This document shows, in pieces, positions 17,250-26,000 of a stretch of 64,000 bases of DNA. Both the position numbers and the translations under genes were made by a program. The stretch spans positions 272,564 through 336,563 of the forward strand of contig NZ_JAFGYY010000002.1 in NCBI RefSeq assembly GCF_017491605.1, written 5' to 3'. This DNA is from Pseudomonas sp. 30_B (GTDB taxonomy: Bacteria > Pseudomonadota > Gammaproteobacteria > Pseudomonadales > Pseudomonadaceae). Position 1 is the stretch's first letter. Each line of letters begins with the position of its first letter. The notes beneath the pieces are model-generated. The model was not told the DNA's origin, made no database searches, and saw only the letters and a list, made by a program, of their open reading frames with translations.

Positions 17250-17993
17250 TCAGAGCCAGGGAGCCAGGCGTTCCGCCCAGGTCTCCACCCCTTGCGGGGT
17301 CCGCAGTCCGTCATTGCGGATTTCGATCAGCACGGCGTCCAGGCCGCGTTCGTCGCCATGTACCGGGACGGTCATGTCCTCCAGTGGGTCGATGACATAG
17401 GGTTGGTTCGAGCCGATTTCCTCGCCGCATTGGCGCAGCCCCTCGATGATCCGGTTCGCATAGCCCTCGGCCTTGCCGAAGAGCACGCCGGCGACCCATG
17501 GGCGAGGCTCGCCCCGGTAGCGGGGCGTAAAGCTGTGCACCCCGACGAGGCGTGGTGTGCGTTGCGCCGCGATGCGTCCGTCAAGCAGCTCGGTGAGCTG
17601 CCGGTGGAAGGGTTCGAAGAGGCTCGACTCGCGCTCCCGCCGGGCAGCGGCCGACAGGCCCAGGTTGCCGGGGATCGGGTAGATCTCGCTGTGCTCGGGG
17701 ATGGCATCGGGCGCTGCCAGCGGCCGGTTCAGGTCGATCAGCAGGCGCGAGTAATTGGCCACCAGCAGCGTGGCGTCCAGGCGGGCCGACAGCGCCCGCG
17801 CCAGGTCCAGCGCGCCGATGTCCCAGGCGATGTGCTCCTGCGCCGCCTCGTCGTCCAGCCCCAGTTGCCGCAGCTCCTCGGGAATGAAACGGCTGGCGTG
17901 CTCGCAGACCAGCAGCACCGGGCTCTTGCCCTGCGGGTTGACGATCTCGAACGGCGGGCGCCGGTAGAGGCCGGATTCAGTAGAAGGTTGCAT
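17250..17993 (-). CDS. N-formylglutamate amidohydrolase family protein
   Basis: 247 residues from ATG 17993, overlapping the end of the glutamine synthetase-like gene by 17 bases (a GTG at 18002 is an alternative). Family motifs are LLVCEHASRFIPEE, HIAWDIGALDLARAL, DLNRP and VGVHSFTPRYRG, which include the zinc-site His residues. Classical members (HutG) release formate from N-formylglutamate in histidine degradation; here no hut genes are near, so it more likely hydrolyses an N-acyl or gamma-glutamyl-type amide produced by the adjoining ligase. Cytoplasmic. Confidence 0.85.
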   Translation of the reverse strand: MQPSTESGLYRRPPFEIVNPQGKSPVLLVCEHASRFIPEELRQLGLDDEAAQEHIAWDIGALDLARALSARLDATLLVANYSRLLIDLNRPLAAPDAIPEHSEIYPIPGNLGLSAAARRERESSLFEPFHRQLTELLDGRIAAQRTPRLVGVHSFTPRYRGEPRPWVAGVLFGKAEGYANRIIEGLRQCGEEIGSNQPYVIDPLEDMTVPVHGDERGLDAVLIEIRNDGLRTPQGVETWAERLAPWL

Positions 17994-19320
17994 AGGCTTC
18001 ACACAGTTGTTCTTCGCTGAGGTCGCGAGTCAGGGCCAGTTCCTGGCGCTTCATGGCGAAGTAGGTTTCCAGCAGGGCCGGCGGCAGCTCGTTGCACAGT
18101 TCGTCGTCGGCCATCAGCAGGCGCTGGGCTTCGTCGAGCGAGCCGGGCAGGGCCTTGATGCCGAGCCTCTCGCGGTCCGCGGCGCTGAGGCTGTGCGGGT
18201 CCACGTCGGTCACCGCCGACAGCGACAGCTCCTGTTCGATGCCCAGGCGGCCGGCGATCAGCACGGCGGCCATGGCCAGGTGCGGGCTGGCGGTGGCGTC
18301 CATGGGGCGGAATTCGAGGTTGAACTGGCGCGCTTTCGGCTTGCCGCCGATGTCCACCACCGGGCAGATGCGCAGCGCCGCTTCGCGGTTGCGCAGGCCC
18401 AGGCAGGCGTAGGCGGCGCTCCAGTGGTGCGGCTTCAGGCGCAGGTAGGAAACGGCGGTCGGCGCGGTCAGGGCGCAGAGCGCGGGCAGATGGCGCAGCA
18501 CGCCCGCGGCCCAGTGCTCGGCGAGCTTGGACAGGTTGGTGGCGCTGCTCTCGTCATAGAACACCGGCGTGCCATCCAGGCGTTGCAGGCTCAGGTGCAG
18601 GTGCACGCCGTTGGTCACCGCGCCGGGGGCGAGCAGGGGAGTGAAGCTGCTGCGCCAGCCGAACTGCCGGGCGATCTCGCGGGTGATTTCGCGCACGTTC
18701 ACCGCGCGGTCCGCCGCCGCAACGCCCTGGGTCGGCCGGCAGGTGACTTCGTACTGGTTGCGGCCGTACTCGGGCAGGAACATTTCCGGCTCCGCGCCGA
18801 TCTGCTCCAGCGCGCTCATCAGCCAGCCGCCGAAGTTGCCGGTCTGCCGCTGGGCCTGCAGGGAGAAGGCGGCAGCGTGCTGGTCCGGCAGGCCGAGCAG
18901 GTTGAATTCGTGTTCGAAGGCCGCGGTGACCTGCAGGTCGAGCTGGCGGTAGCGGGCGATCTCGTTGCGCAGCAGGGTGCGCGGGCACACCGGCCAGGGC
19001 GATCCGTCGGTCAGCACCAGGTCGCCGTGCAGGTAGTCCAGCGGCGCCGCCTGCTGGTCGGGGCCGCTTTCCAGGCGTACCCGGCTGCCCGGATCGGGGA
19101 GCAGGCGCAGGTCGCCGTGGCTGCCCCAGGGGTTGTCGTCGGCGATGATGTCCTGGGGTGTCAGCGCGCTGTTGGCCGGCACCCAGCCGCAGCCGCTGGC
19201 CAGTTGATCGGCGACTTCCGCTTCGGGGAGCGAACGGCCGCGGGTGATGCCGCAGAGGTCGGTGGTAACGAAACTGGTCAGGCGCATCGGTGTGCCGCGA
19301 TTGTTATTGTTCTGGCTCAT
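17977..19320 (-). CDS. Glutamine synthetase family ligase (gamma-glutamyl-amine type)
   Basis: 447 residues, similar in length to PuuA/SpuB-type gamma-glutamylpolyamine synthetases and shorter than housekeeping GlnA. Motifs include FEHEFNLLG in the first catalytic strand region, NGVHLHLSLQRLDG for the ammonia/ATP side, LRLKPHHWSAAYACLGLRNREAALR, and NLEFRPMDATASPHLAMAA near the C-terminus with metal-binding Glu/Arg. Such paralogues ligate glutamate to amines (putrescine, ethanolamine, isopropylamine). Its neighbours, an amidohydrolase and a permease, fit a route for amine import, glutamylation and hydrolysis. Substrate is inferred, not shown. Confidence 0.85.
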   Translation of the reverse strand: MSQNNNNRGTPMRLTSFVTTDLCGITRGRSLPEAEVADQLASGCGWVPANSALTPQDIIADDNPWGSHGDLRLLPDPGSRVRLESGPDQQAAPLDYLHGDLVLTDGSPWPVCPRTLLRNEIARYRQLDLQVTAAFEHEFNLLGLPDQHAAAFSLQAQRQTGNFGGWLMSALEQIGAEPEMFLPEYGRNQYEVTCRPTQGVAAADRAVNVREITREIARQFGWRSSFTPLLAPGAVTNGVHLHLSLQRLDGTPVFYDESSATNLSKLAEHWAAGVLRHLPALCALTAPTAVSYLRLKPHHWSAAYACLGLRNREAALRICPVVDIGGKPKARQFNLEFRPMDATASPHLAMAAVLIAGRLGIEQELSLSAVTDVDPHSLSAADRERLGIKALPGSLDEAQRLLMADDELCNELPPALLETYFAMKRQELALTRDLSEEQLCEAYATFY

Positions 19321-19335
19321 GGCGTTCTCCTGGCT

Positions 19336-19977
19336 TCAGGCCAGTGCGGCGATTCGTGCGAGCACGGTGTCGGTGTCGGCGATCCAGCAGTAGCCCTTGA
19401 TCGCGTCCAGGCAGGCCTGGTGGCGTTCCGGGGTATGGGTCGCGCAGGCGTCTTCCACCAGGGTGACGAGGTAGCCGCGGTCGGCGGCATCGCGCACTGC
19501 CATGTCGACGCACTGGTCGGTGACCACGCCGCAGACGATCAGGTGGCGGGTGTTCAGGTTGCGCAGGACGTAGTCGATGGCGGTGGAGTTGAAGACGCCC
19601 GAGGACGTCTTCGGCAGGACGATTTCGTTCTCGGTCGGCGCCAGGGCGTCGATCACCTGGGCGTCGGGGCTACCCTTGGGCAGGTGCATGTCCGACAGCT
19701 TGTGGTCCAGCGAGCGGTCGCGGCCGTCGGCGGTGAGGCTTTCGATGATGGTGTGCAGCACTTCGCCGCCCACGCCGCGCATTGCGGCCAGCAGGCGCCG
19801 CTGGTTCGGCACCACGGTGGCCTCGACGCGCTCGTAGAAGTAGCGGTGCTTGGTCGGATCGACGTGGGCGTCGCGGCCGGGGATGACCCAGGCATTCTGC
19901 ATGTCGACGAACAGAATGGCGGTCTGACCCGGCGTGAACGGCAGGTCGCGGGGCGATTGGTGGGGCAGGCTGAACAC
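19336..19977 (-). CDS. Isochorismatase-family cysteine hydrolase
   Basis: 213 residues. The catalytic triad of the family is visible: Asp in TAILFVDMQNAW near residue 25, Lys in the VLPKTSSGVF segment and Cys in IVCGVVTDQCVDMAVRDA near residue 165, preceded by the cis-peptide motif. The members include nicotinamidase, N-carbamoyl-sarcosine and biuret amidohydrolases, so an amide hydrolase is likely. It is placed 2 bases after the RpiR gene and 15 before the glutamine synthetase-like gene, so all are co-transcribed. Confidence 0.85.
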   Translation of the reverse strand: MFSLPHQSPRDLPFTPGQTAILFVDMQNAWVIPGRDAHVDPTKHRYFYERVEATVVPNQRRLLAAMRGVGGEVLHTIIESLTADGRDRSLDHKLSDMHLPKGSPDAQVIDALAPTENEIVLPKTSSGVFNSTAIDYVLRNLNTRHLIVCGVVTDQCVDMAVRDAADRGYLVTLVEDACATHTPERHQACLDAIKGYCWIADTDTVLARIAALA

Positions 19978-19979
19978 GG

Positions 19980-20837
19980 TTATTCCTCCAGGATGTGGCT
20001 GCCGAAGGCAGCACGCAGGTGATCGATGCCTTCGAGGCGTTCGTCGAGGTGGCCGTCCATGCGCGCTACCAAGCTGGCAATCAGGGCTTCGACCTGGGCG
20101 GTGGCGGGCACCAGGGTGTCGAAGGGCGAGGGCGATTCCACTGGGGCGCTGACGATCAGGTCGGCGAATTCGCGCAGCGGCGAGTCGTACACGTCGGTGA
20201 ACAGCACCACGCGTGCGCCGCGCGCCTTGGCGACCTTGGTTACGCCCAGCGCCTGCGCCTGGTAGCGGCGGTAGTCGAACACCACCACCAGTCCCTGACG
20301 GTCGATGTCGTTGAGCTGGTCCGGCAGCGCGGCGCCGTCGTCCAGCAGCAGGCAGCCGCTGCGCAGCATGCGCAGGTGCGCCACCAGGTAACCGGCGAGG
20401 AAGCGGCTGAAGCGGCCGCCATGGCAGAACACGCGGGTGCGCGTATCGAGCAGCCAGTCGCCGAGCAGGCGGATGTCATCGGCCTGGGTCAGCGCCAGGG
20501 TGCGCTGGATGCCTTCGCTGGCATCGCTGAGGAAGTTCGACCAGGTGTCGTTGTTGCTCATCCCCTCGCGGCGTCCGGCGAGCAGCGTGCGTGGCGAGCG
20601 CAGGCGGTCATCCACTTCGGCCATCAGCGCATTCTGGAAATCGCTGTAGCCGGCGAACCCGAGTTTCTTCACCAGGCGCAGGATGGTCGGGTCGCTCACG
20701 CCGGCCTGCCGGGCCAGTCGCGACATCGGCCCCAGGCCCAGGCGCGGGTAGTCGTCGAGCAGGGCGCGCAGCACCTTGCGCTCGGCTTTGGTGAGGTCGA
20801 CTTCGGGGGAGTTCAGGCGGTCTTTGAGTGTGAGCAT
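19980..20837 (-). CDS. MurR/RpiR family transcriptional regulator
   Basis: 285 residues. An N-terminal HTH (MSRLARQAGVSDPTILRLVKK, here residues ~38-58, quoted as MSRLARQAGVSDPTI then LRLVKKLGF) is followed by a SIS domain from ~120 (FCHGGRFSRFLAGYLVAHL). SIS-domain regulators sense phosphosugars or, in amino-acid clusters, other small ligands. It is first in the operon with the isochorismatase, glutamine synthetase-like and N-formylglutamate amidohydrolase genes. The upstream palindrome at 20902-20917 is a plausible autoregulatory operator. Confidence 0.9.
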   Translation of the reverse strand: MLTLKDRLNSPEVDLTKAERKVLRALLDDYPRLGLGPMSRLARQAGVSDPTILRLVKKLGFAGYSDFQNALMAEVDDRLRSPRTLLAGRREGMSNNDTWSNFLSDASEGIQRTLALTQADDIRLLGDWLLDTRTRVFCHGGRFSRFLAGYLVAHLRMLRSGCLLLDDGAALPDQLNDIDRQGLVVVFDYRRYQAQALGVTKVAKARGARVVLFTDVYDSPLREFADLIVSAPVESPSPFDTLVPATAQVEALIASLVARMDGHLDERLEGIDHLRAAFGSHILEE

Positions 20838-20901
20838 GGTGGCGTCCCTTGGCGTGCTCTATTTGTATAATGCACTTCATAAATTGGCAATACGTTATTT
20901 T

Positions 20902-20917
20902 TGTAGTGTTCACTACA
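20902..20917 (-). promoter_or_regulatory. Candidate RpiR operator palindrome
   Basis: TGTAGTG-TT-CACTACA is a perfect 16-base palindrome in an AT-rich stretch 65-80 bases upstream of the rpiR-type gene. The sequence resembles the palindromic sites used by RpiR/HexR-type regulators, which bind as dimers. Binding is inferred. Confidence 0.55.
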
Positions 20918-20986
20918 TTGCGACGAAAGCGTTCTGCATGCCGGATGAGCCGGCCGTTTCGCGGTTGGCGATGGGATAGGCGTATC

Positions 20987-21014
20987 GGCGTACAACCGCG
21001 AACGGTTGTACGCC
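20987..21014. repeat. Perfect 12-base inverted repeat between M14 peptidase and RpiR genes
   Basis: GGCGTACAACCG, 4-base loop, exact complement. It lies 22 bases after the M14 peptidase stop codon on the minus strand. No T-run follows, so it may serve as a weak terminator, mRNA 3'-end stabiliser or operator. Confidence 0.5.
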
Positions 21015-21036
21015 CTAAGTGAAGGCTGGCGCGGCC

Positions 21037-21957
21037 TCAGGCGTGGGCCAGGGCGTAATCCAGTGCCGCGCAGACGGCGACTATCTGCGCCTCATTGCAC
21101 CGCTGGGGGCTGGTGCGCGGGCTGTCCGGGTAGACCTCGGTGGTGGTGGTGTAGCGCGCGCCGGTGATGGAGGCGCACAGCCCGTACTCCACCAGCGGGT
21201 ATTCGATCAGGCCACGTGCGACCACCGGCGAGCCGATGATCTCGCCCTTGTCGTCCGGCGGCGCGATGTGGGTCACCCGCTCGACCGCGGCGATGATGGC
21301 CTGTTGAAACGCCGGTTGCGGGCTCTCGCGGTCATCCACCAGATAGAAGCCATCCGGAACCCGTTCCGGCTCGTGCATCTTGCCGTCACGCGCGGCCAGC
21401 GCCGGGACGAACTCGCTGGCATCGCTGTCGGTGGTCTCGTGCAGGTCGATGTGCAGCAGGAACTGGCCGCGCAGCGGGGCCACCAGTTCGATCAGTGCAG
21501 TGGACTCGCGGGCGGGGCCATCGGCGCGGAAGTTGCGGTTAGGGTCGATGGCGTCATGGTTCCAGCGGTTGATGCGCTCGTAGCCCCAGGGGTTCACGCA
21601 GGGTGCTACCAGCAGGTTGACCTTGCCGGCGTACTCGGCGGCGCGTTCTTCCAGAAACCCCAGCGCGCCCATCACGCCGCTGGTTTCGTAACCGTGCACA
21701 CCGCCAGTCACCAGGGCGGCGGGCAGCGCGGCGTTCCAGTCGCGGCTGCGCAGGGCATACAGGGTGTAGGTCTCGCCGGCATAGTCGAGCCGGCCGTAGG
21801 CCACTTTGTCGAAACGCTCGGACAGCGCCTCGATGCGCGGCAGCACATCCTCGTCATAACGACGCTGGCGCGACTGGCGTGCCCGCCACAGGTTGCGTTC
21901 GGGTTCGCCCCAGGGTTGGCCGGGGGTTCCCACGGGATAGAAGGCGGCTGTCGTCAT
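21037..21957 (-). CDS. M14 family zinc carboxypeptidase-like protein
   Basis: 306 residues from ATG 21957; the longer frame upstream runs into the AraC gene. The zinc site is GGVHGYETSG (His-x2-Glu) with the third ligand His in LLHIDLHETTD; DPNRNF is the classical substrate-carboxylate segment, and the Glu in TTTTEVYPDS near the C-terminus is the probable general base. No signal peptide, so cytoplasmic. Related proteins deacylate N-acyl amino acids or trim small peptides; here it lies near the glutamyl-amide operon. It has no SD of note (GTGAGCG). Confidence 0.85.
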   Translation of the reverse strand: MTTAAFYPVGTPGQPWGEPERNLWRARQSRQRRYDEDVLPRIEALSERFDKVAYGRLDYAGETYTLYALRSRDWNAALPAALVTGGVHGYETSGVMGALGFLEERAAEYAGKVNLLVAPCVNPWGYERINRWNHDAIDPNRNFRADGPARESTALIELVAPLRGQFLLHIDLHETTDSDASEFVPALAARDGKMHEPERVPDGFYLVDDRESPQPAFQQAIIAAVERVTHIAPPDDKGEIIGSPVVARGLIEYPLVEYGLCASITGARYTTTTEVYPDSPRTSPQRCNEAQIVAVCAALDYALAHA

Positions 21958-22007
21958 CGTGCGCTCACAGGCTGGGGAAACAGGATAGGAATTTATCGGC
22001 GGCGTCC

Positions 22008-22991
22008 TTATCTTGATTTCAATGTGCTTGATGGGCGCTCTCCGAAGACTTTGCGGTAGTCCATCGCGAAATTGCCAAGATTGCAGAACCCGCATTGGGA
22101 TGCGATTTCCGCCACGGTGGTTCCGGGCGGAGCCCGTAAGAGCATCTCGCGGGCATGGCGCAGACGTACCTGCTTCACGAAGCCCATTGGCGAGTAACCA
22201 CGGCTTTTCCTGAAGGAGTAGAACAAGCTGCGCACGCTGACATTGGTGAGCAAGGCCAGTTGCTCCACCGTGATGGGCTGGTCCCAATGCGCCTCGATAT
22301 ATTCCTCTACCAGCCGGACCGTCTGGGGAGCTATGTCTCGCCGGGCGTTCAGTGCGTGGCTGAAATTGTGGCTACTGGTCTTGAGAAACATGACGATGAG
22401 CGCCTGCTCAAGCTCGCTCAGGGCAGTCAGGGGAAGATCGGTCTCGCGCGTTTCTGCCTCGCCAATGAGGAAGCACAGCAATCTCCACCATTGCCGGCCA
22501 GCCGGCGTATCGAGGTTGAGGGCCGGATCGAAGACGATATCCCCTTTGAGTTCTGCGCCAATCAGGCCGGTAAGTTTCCGCTGCACTGCGGAGGCATCCA
22601 GCAGGAGTGCGATCTCTTCAAGGTTGGGGCCCGTGTGCAGCGAGGATCGCTCGCCCGGCGAGGCAATCAGACCTCGTCCTCCTTCGAGGCTTACAGTCTT
22701 GCCGCGCGTTTCCCCCCAGCCTTTCCCGACAATGGCAATGGGTACTGCGTAATGAGTTGACGCGGCGGCGTAGTAAGTCTGGTCCACTGCCGTTCTGAAG
22801 CTTACATACGAGATGCCAATATCATTGAGTTGACAATGATTTCCCTGGGCCTTGAAGTTCTTGTGGTCATGGGGAACTGAATAGTGCAGCTCACCGTAAA
22901 AAGGTTGGGCCGCGGCTGTCATCTCTTCGATATCGTTGGTCTGGATGACCCTGTATCGATCGAGTGGTTTCCTGTCTGTCTGAGTATTCAT
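22008..22991 (-). CDS. AraC family transcriptional regulator
   Basis: 327 residues from ATG 22991 (GGGA upstream; a TTG at 23006 is less likely). The C-terminal ~100 residues are a double HTH with ITVEQLALLTNVSVRSLFYSF and VAEIASQCGFCNLGNFAMDYRKVFGERPS, the latter the conserved second-helix block. The N-terminal half matches the ligand-binding domain of XylS/AraC regulators of aromatic or lipophilic compound catabolism. It is divergent from the outer-membrane transporter gene at 23239 and probably controls it. Base composition is visibly less GC-rich than in the flanks. Confidence 0.85.
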   Translation of the reverse strand: MNTQTDRKPLDRYRVIQTNDIEEMTAAAQPFYGELHYSVPHDHKNFKAQGNHCQLNDIGISYVSFRTAVDQTYYAAASTHYAVPIAIVGKGWGETRGKTVSLEGGRGLIASPGERSSLHTGPNLEEIALLLDASAVQRKLTGLIGAELKGDIVFDPALNLDTPAGRQWWRLLCFLIGEAETRETDLPLTALSELEQALIVMFLKTSSHNFSHALNARRDIAPQTVRLVEEYIEAHWDQPITVEQLALLTNVSVRSLFYSFRKSRGYSPMGFVKQVRLRHAREMLLRAPPGTTVAEIASQCGFCNLGNFAMDYRKVFGERPSSTLKSR

Positions 22992-23238
22992 CGGCGGTCC
23001 CTGCAACTTTGCACTGCACTATTGCACGATTTGGATGGGATTTGCATTTTGCGGGTAGACGGAGGCTTCCCGGGAAAACAATATCTTCTGCCGGTCGATG
23101 CGCCGATTTTCAGTAGCGAGTGGATGTGTTTGGGACTTGCTGTGGAAAGACTGGAGCCTCTTGCTACGCTGTGCTCTGAGCTTGTCAGGCTAAGAGTGGC
23201 TCTGAAGGCAGGGAAGCAATGAAGATGGGAGTGCCGAG

Positions 23239-24060
23239 TTGAAGCTACAAGGAAAGTTGCGAAGCTATCTATTCTTCCTCGCGATCCTGGCCATATACGG
23301 TGAGGCTGCTGAAGTTGATGACTCAGCGGAGCTGGCAAAGAAAGCATTAAACCCTGTTGCGGACATGTATAGCCTGCCGGTGCAATACAACTGGGACCAG
23401 AAAATGGGACCAACCGGCGAGGGCATGCATAGCGTTACGAATATTCAGCCGGTCCTGCCATTTACACTGAATGACGAGTGGAACCTTATTTCCCGCACTA
23501 TTCTTCCGGTCATTGACCAGCATGGTTTGGCACCGGGTGGAGTTGCGGACAAATCCGGCGTCGGTGATGTAACGCAGAGCTTCTTCTTCTCTCCGAAGAA
23601 CCCGACGGAGAGTGGCTGGATACTGGGTGCCGGGCCTGTGCTGTTGATTCCTACTGGCAGTAACGAACTATTGAGTAGTGAGCAGTGGGGGGCCGGTCCG
23701 ACAGCTGTCGCATTGAAACAATCGAACGGCTGGACGCGTGGCATCCTGGCAAATCACATCTGGGGGATGGACGGAAGTCCGCCGGACGATAAGGACAAGG
23801 TCAACCAGACGTACCTGCAACCCTTCTTTTCGTACACCACCAGCACCTATACGACCTACGGCATAAACACCGAGTCCACCTACGATTGGCAGTCTCGTGA
23901 ATGGTCGGTGCCGGTCAACCTGACCGTTACCCAATTGCTCAAGATCGACGGGCAGCCGCTTACCGTACAGGCAGGGCCGAGATACTGGCTGGATAGCCCC
24001 GAAGACGGAGCGCAAGGGTGGGGCTTCCGCGCTGCGGTGACCCTGCTGTTTCCACGTTGA
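23239..24060 (+). CDS. Outer-membrane transporter of the phenol-MetA family
   Basis: 273 residues. The only reasonable start is TTG 23239, with GGGAG seven bases upstream; the next Met is residue 43, after the signal peptide (YLFFLAILAIYGEA). LNPVADMYSLPVQYNWDQ and QPVLPFTLNDEWNLISRTI are typical of the Phenol_MetA_deg family of predicted outer-membrane proteins, and the last residues (VTLLFPR) end a beta strand. Members are thought to help hydrophobic compounds cross the outer membrane. Divergent from the AraC gene. AT-richer than neighbours, consistent with recent acquisition. Confidence 0.8.
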   Translation: MKLQGKLRSYLFFLAILAIYGEAAEVDDSAELAKKALNPVADMYSLPVQYNWDQKMGPTGEGMHSVTNIQPVLPFTLNDEWNLISRTILPVIDQHGLAPGGVADKSGVGDVTQSFFFSPKNPTESGWILGAGPVLLIPTGSNELLSSEQWGAGPTAVALKQSNGWTRGILANHIWGMDGSPPDDKDKVNQTYLQPFFSYTTSTYTTYGINTESTYDWQSREWSVPVNLTVTQLLKIDGQPLTVQAGPRYWLDSPEDGAQGWGFRAAVTLLFPR

Positions 24061-24100
24061 AAGAACCCTGTTGATGACATTGATATCGATGGGGTGAATG

Positions 24101-24123
24101 GCAAGGGCGGAGACTGCCCTTGC
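24101..24123 (+). terminator. Weak stem-loop after the phenol-MetA family gene
   Basis: GCAAGGGC-GGAGACT-GCCCTTGC, a perfect 8-base stem 40 bases after the stop codon. The following T-run is short, so termination may be partial; FadL starts 70 bases later. Confidence 0.45.
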
Positions 24124-24192
24124 TCAGGGTTTGCAGATTATCGAGCCGGCTCTCATTAAAAGTCCGACAGGTTTTGGACAAGGATAAAAAGA

Positions 24193-25479
24193 ATGAAGTT
24201 TGCCTTTGCCCCAGTCCTTGCGGTGGGTGTGTTCGCGTTGCCAGTGTCGGCAATGGCCGGGGGAATCATGCTGTACGAGGTCGGTACCGATAACGTTGGC
24301 CTTGCCAACGCCGGTGCCGCCGCCCGGGCCCAGGGGCCGAGCACCCTGGCCAGCAACGTGGCGGGCATGGCGCTGTTGAAAGGCACGCAGATCACCGCCG
24401 CCGGGCAGCTGTTGCACAGCAACCTGGAGTTCCATACCGACTCGGACACCAACATCGACGGCGGTAACAGCGGCAATGCGCTGGAGTGGCTGCCGGGCGG
24501 GAGTTTCTTCGTCACCCAGGAACTGAACGACGGCTGGTCGGTGGGCTTTGCCGCGTACGGCGACTTCGGTCTCAGCCTCAACTACGACAACGACTGGCAG
24601 GGTCGTTACTTCCTGCAGAACGGCACCATTGCCGGCATGACGCTGATGCCTTCGGTGGCCTATCGCATCAACGATCAATGGGCCGTGGGCCTGGGCGTGC
24701 GTGCCTTCTACGCCGCACTCGACTCGAAGCTGGCGGTGGACAACGATCCCTACGGCGTCCTGGATCGCCCCGATGGGCGCATGAAGTACAAGGACAACGA
24801 CTGGGCCCTCGGCGGCAACCTCGGGGTGATCTATGAGCCCCGGGAAGGCACCCGGCTGGGCCTGAGCTACACCAGCGAGATCCACGTCAAGTTCGAGGAC
24901 CGCATGGATCTGGAAGGGTTGGGGCCGGTTGCCACGACCGCGCTGAGCAACCGTGGTGTGCTCGATGCAAACACCCAGCTCGACATGAACGTTCCGCAGA
25001 CCCTGACGCTGAGTCTCTTCCAGCAGCTCGATTCGCAATGGGCCTTGCTGGCGAGCCTCAACTGGCAGGACTGGTCGCGTTTCGGTGAAATCGGGATCGA
25101 CCTGGACAGCCCCAATCCTCATTCGGCCACCCTGGAAGCGGACTACAAGGACACCTGGCATGCCTCGGTGGGCGCCCAGTACCGTTTCGACCCGCAGTGG
25201 CTGTGGAACATGGGCCTGGGCTACGACAGCTCCGCCGTCAGCGACCACAACCGTACCCTGACCGTCCCCATGAGCGACAACTGGCGCCTGGGGACCGGCT
25301 TCACCTATTCGCTGGACAAGAATACCGACATCAACTTCAGCTACGAACTGGTGTGGATGGGCGACATGCCTATCGATCAGCAGAAGCCGTTGCCGGCCAA
25401 TGATCCCAAGCGCGTCTCGGGCGAATTCGACGATGCCTGGATCCAGGCGTTCGCCGCAAGCGCGACCTGGCGCTTCTAG
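24193..25479 (+). CDS. FadL/OmpP1/TodX family outer-membrane porin
   Basis: 428 residues. A signal peptide (VLAVGVFALPVSAMA) precedes a plug-like N-terminus GGIMLYEVGTDNVGLANAGAAARAQ, the FadL signature, then repeated strands to a C-terminal Phe (SATWRF). FadL-type barrels move long-chain fatty acids and hydrophobic aromatics laterally into the membrane. It heads a plus-strand row with two lipoproteins, a DUF1254 protein and a secreted protein, all envelope proteins. GC content returns to the chromosomal level here. Confidence 0.9.
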   Translation: MKFAFAPVLAVGVFALPVSAMAGGIMLYEVGTDNVGLANAGAAARAQGPSTLASNVAGMALLKGTQITAAGQLLHSNLEFHTDSDTNIDGGNSGNALEWLPGGSFFVTQELNDGWSVGFAAYGDFGLSLNYDNDWQGRYFLQNGTIAGMTLMPSVAYRINDQWAVGLGVRAFYAALDSKLAVDNDPYGVLDRPDGRMKYKDNDWALGGNLGVIYEPREGTRLGLSYTSEIHVKFEDRMDLEGLGPVATTALSNRGVLDANTQLDMNVPQTLTLSLFQQLDSQWALLASLNWQDWSRFGEIGIDLDSPNPHSATLEADYKDTWHASVGAQYRFDPQWLWNMGLGYDSSAVSDHNRTLTVPMSDNWRLGTGFTYSLDKNTDINFSYELVWMGDMPIDQQKPLPANDPKRVSGEFDDAWIQAFAASATWRF

Positions 25480-25566
25480 TCACGCTATAGCGGCTCTTGC
25501 GTAACCCGTCTCGCCAGGCCCGATTTCAGTGCCGGGCGATCTGTATGCCATTGGAGGGTCAATCCC

Positions 25567-25887
25567 ATGCGTCGCATTCGATTCGCTGCTGTTCTTCTTC
25601 CCATCGCCAGTCTGGTTGCTTGCGTTTCCAATGAGCAGTTCCTGGCTTCCAATCAGGATGCGGCCACCAAGGCTGCAACCAGTCGTGCTTCCTTCGACCT
25701 CAATTGTCCCAGCGTTACTCCGACAATACTTTCGAACAAGGTCATCGAGACTCGATTTGGTTATGCCCGTACCGAGTACACCATCGGTGTGCGTGGTTGC
25801 GGTAAGCAGGCCGTTTACCTGGCCTACTGCCTGGATGCCCATAACTGCAATGCACTGGATGACAGCACTCAAGCACTCGAGATGTAG
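25567..25887 (+). CDS. Small lipoprotein of unknown function
   Basis: 106 residues. The N-terminus MRRIRFAAVLLPIASLVAC is a lipoprotein signal ending in lipobox LVAC, with the lipidated Cys at residue 19. The mature part has four Cys in pairs (LNCPS, VRGCGK, YCLDAHNC) that could form disulfides in the periplasm. I recognise no domain. It lies between FadL and the DUF3313 lipoprotein on the same strand, so may belong to the same envelope cluster. Confidence 0.7.
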   Translation: MRRIRFAAVLLPIASLVACVSNEQFLASNQDAATKAATSRASFDLNCPSVTPTILSNKVIETRFGYARTEYTIGVRGCGKQAVYLAYCLDAHNCNALDDSTQALEM

Positions 25888-26000
25888 CGTTCGCGCCTGA
25901 ATATGCCCGGCATTCATCGAGGCGATTGTTCTTGTTGAATGGGGTTGTGTTTCGTCAGCGATTCTGTGCTTTCCCTATTTCCATAAACAGGATTCAAGAA

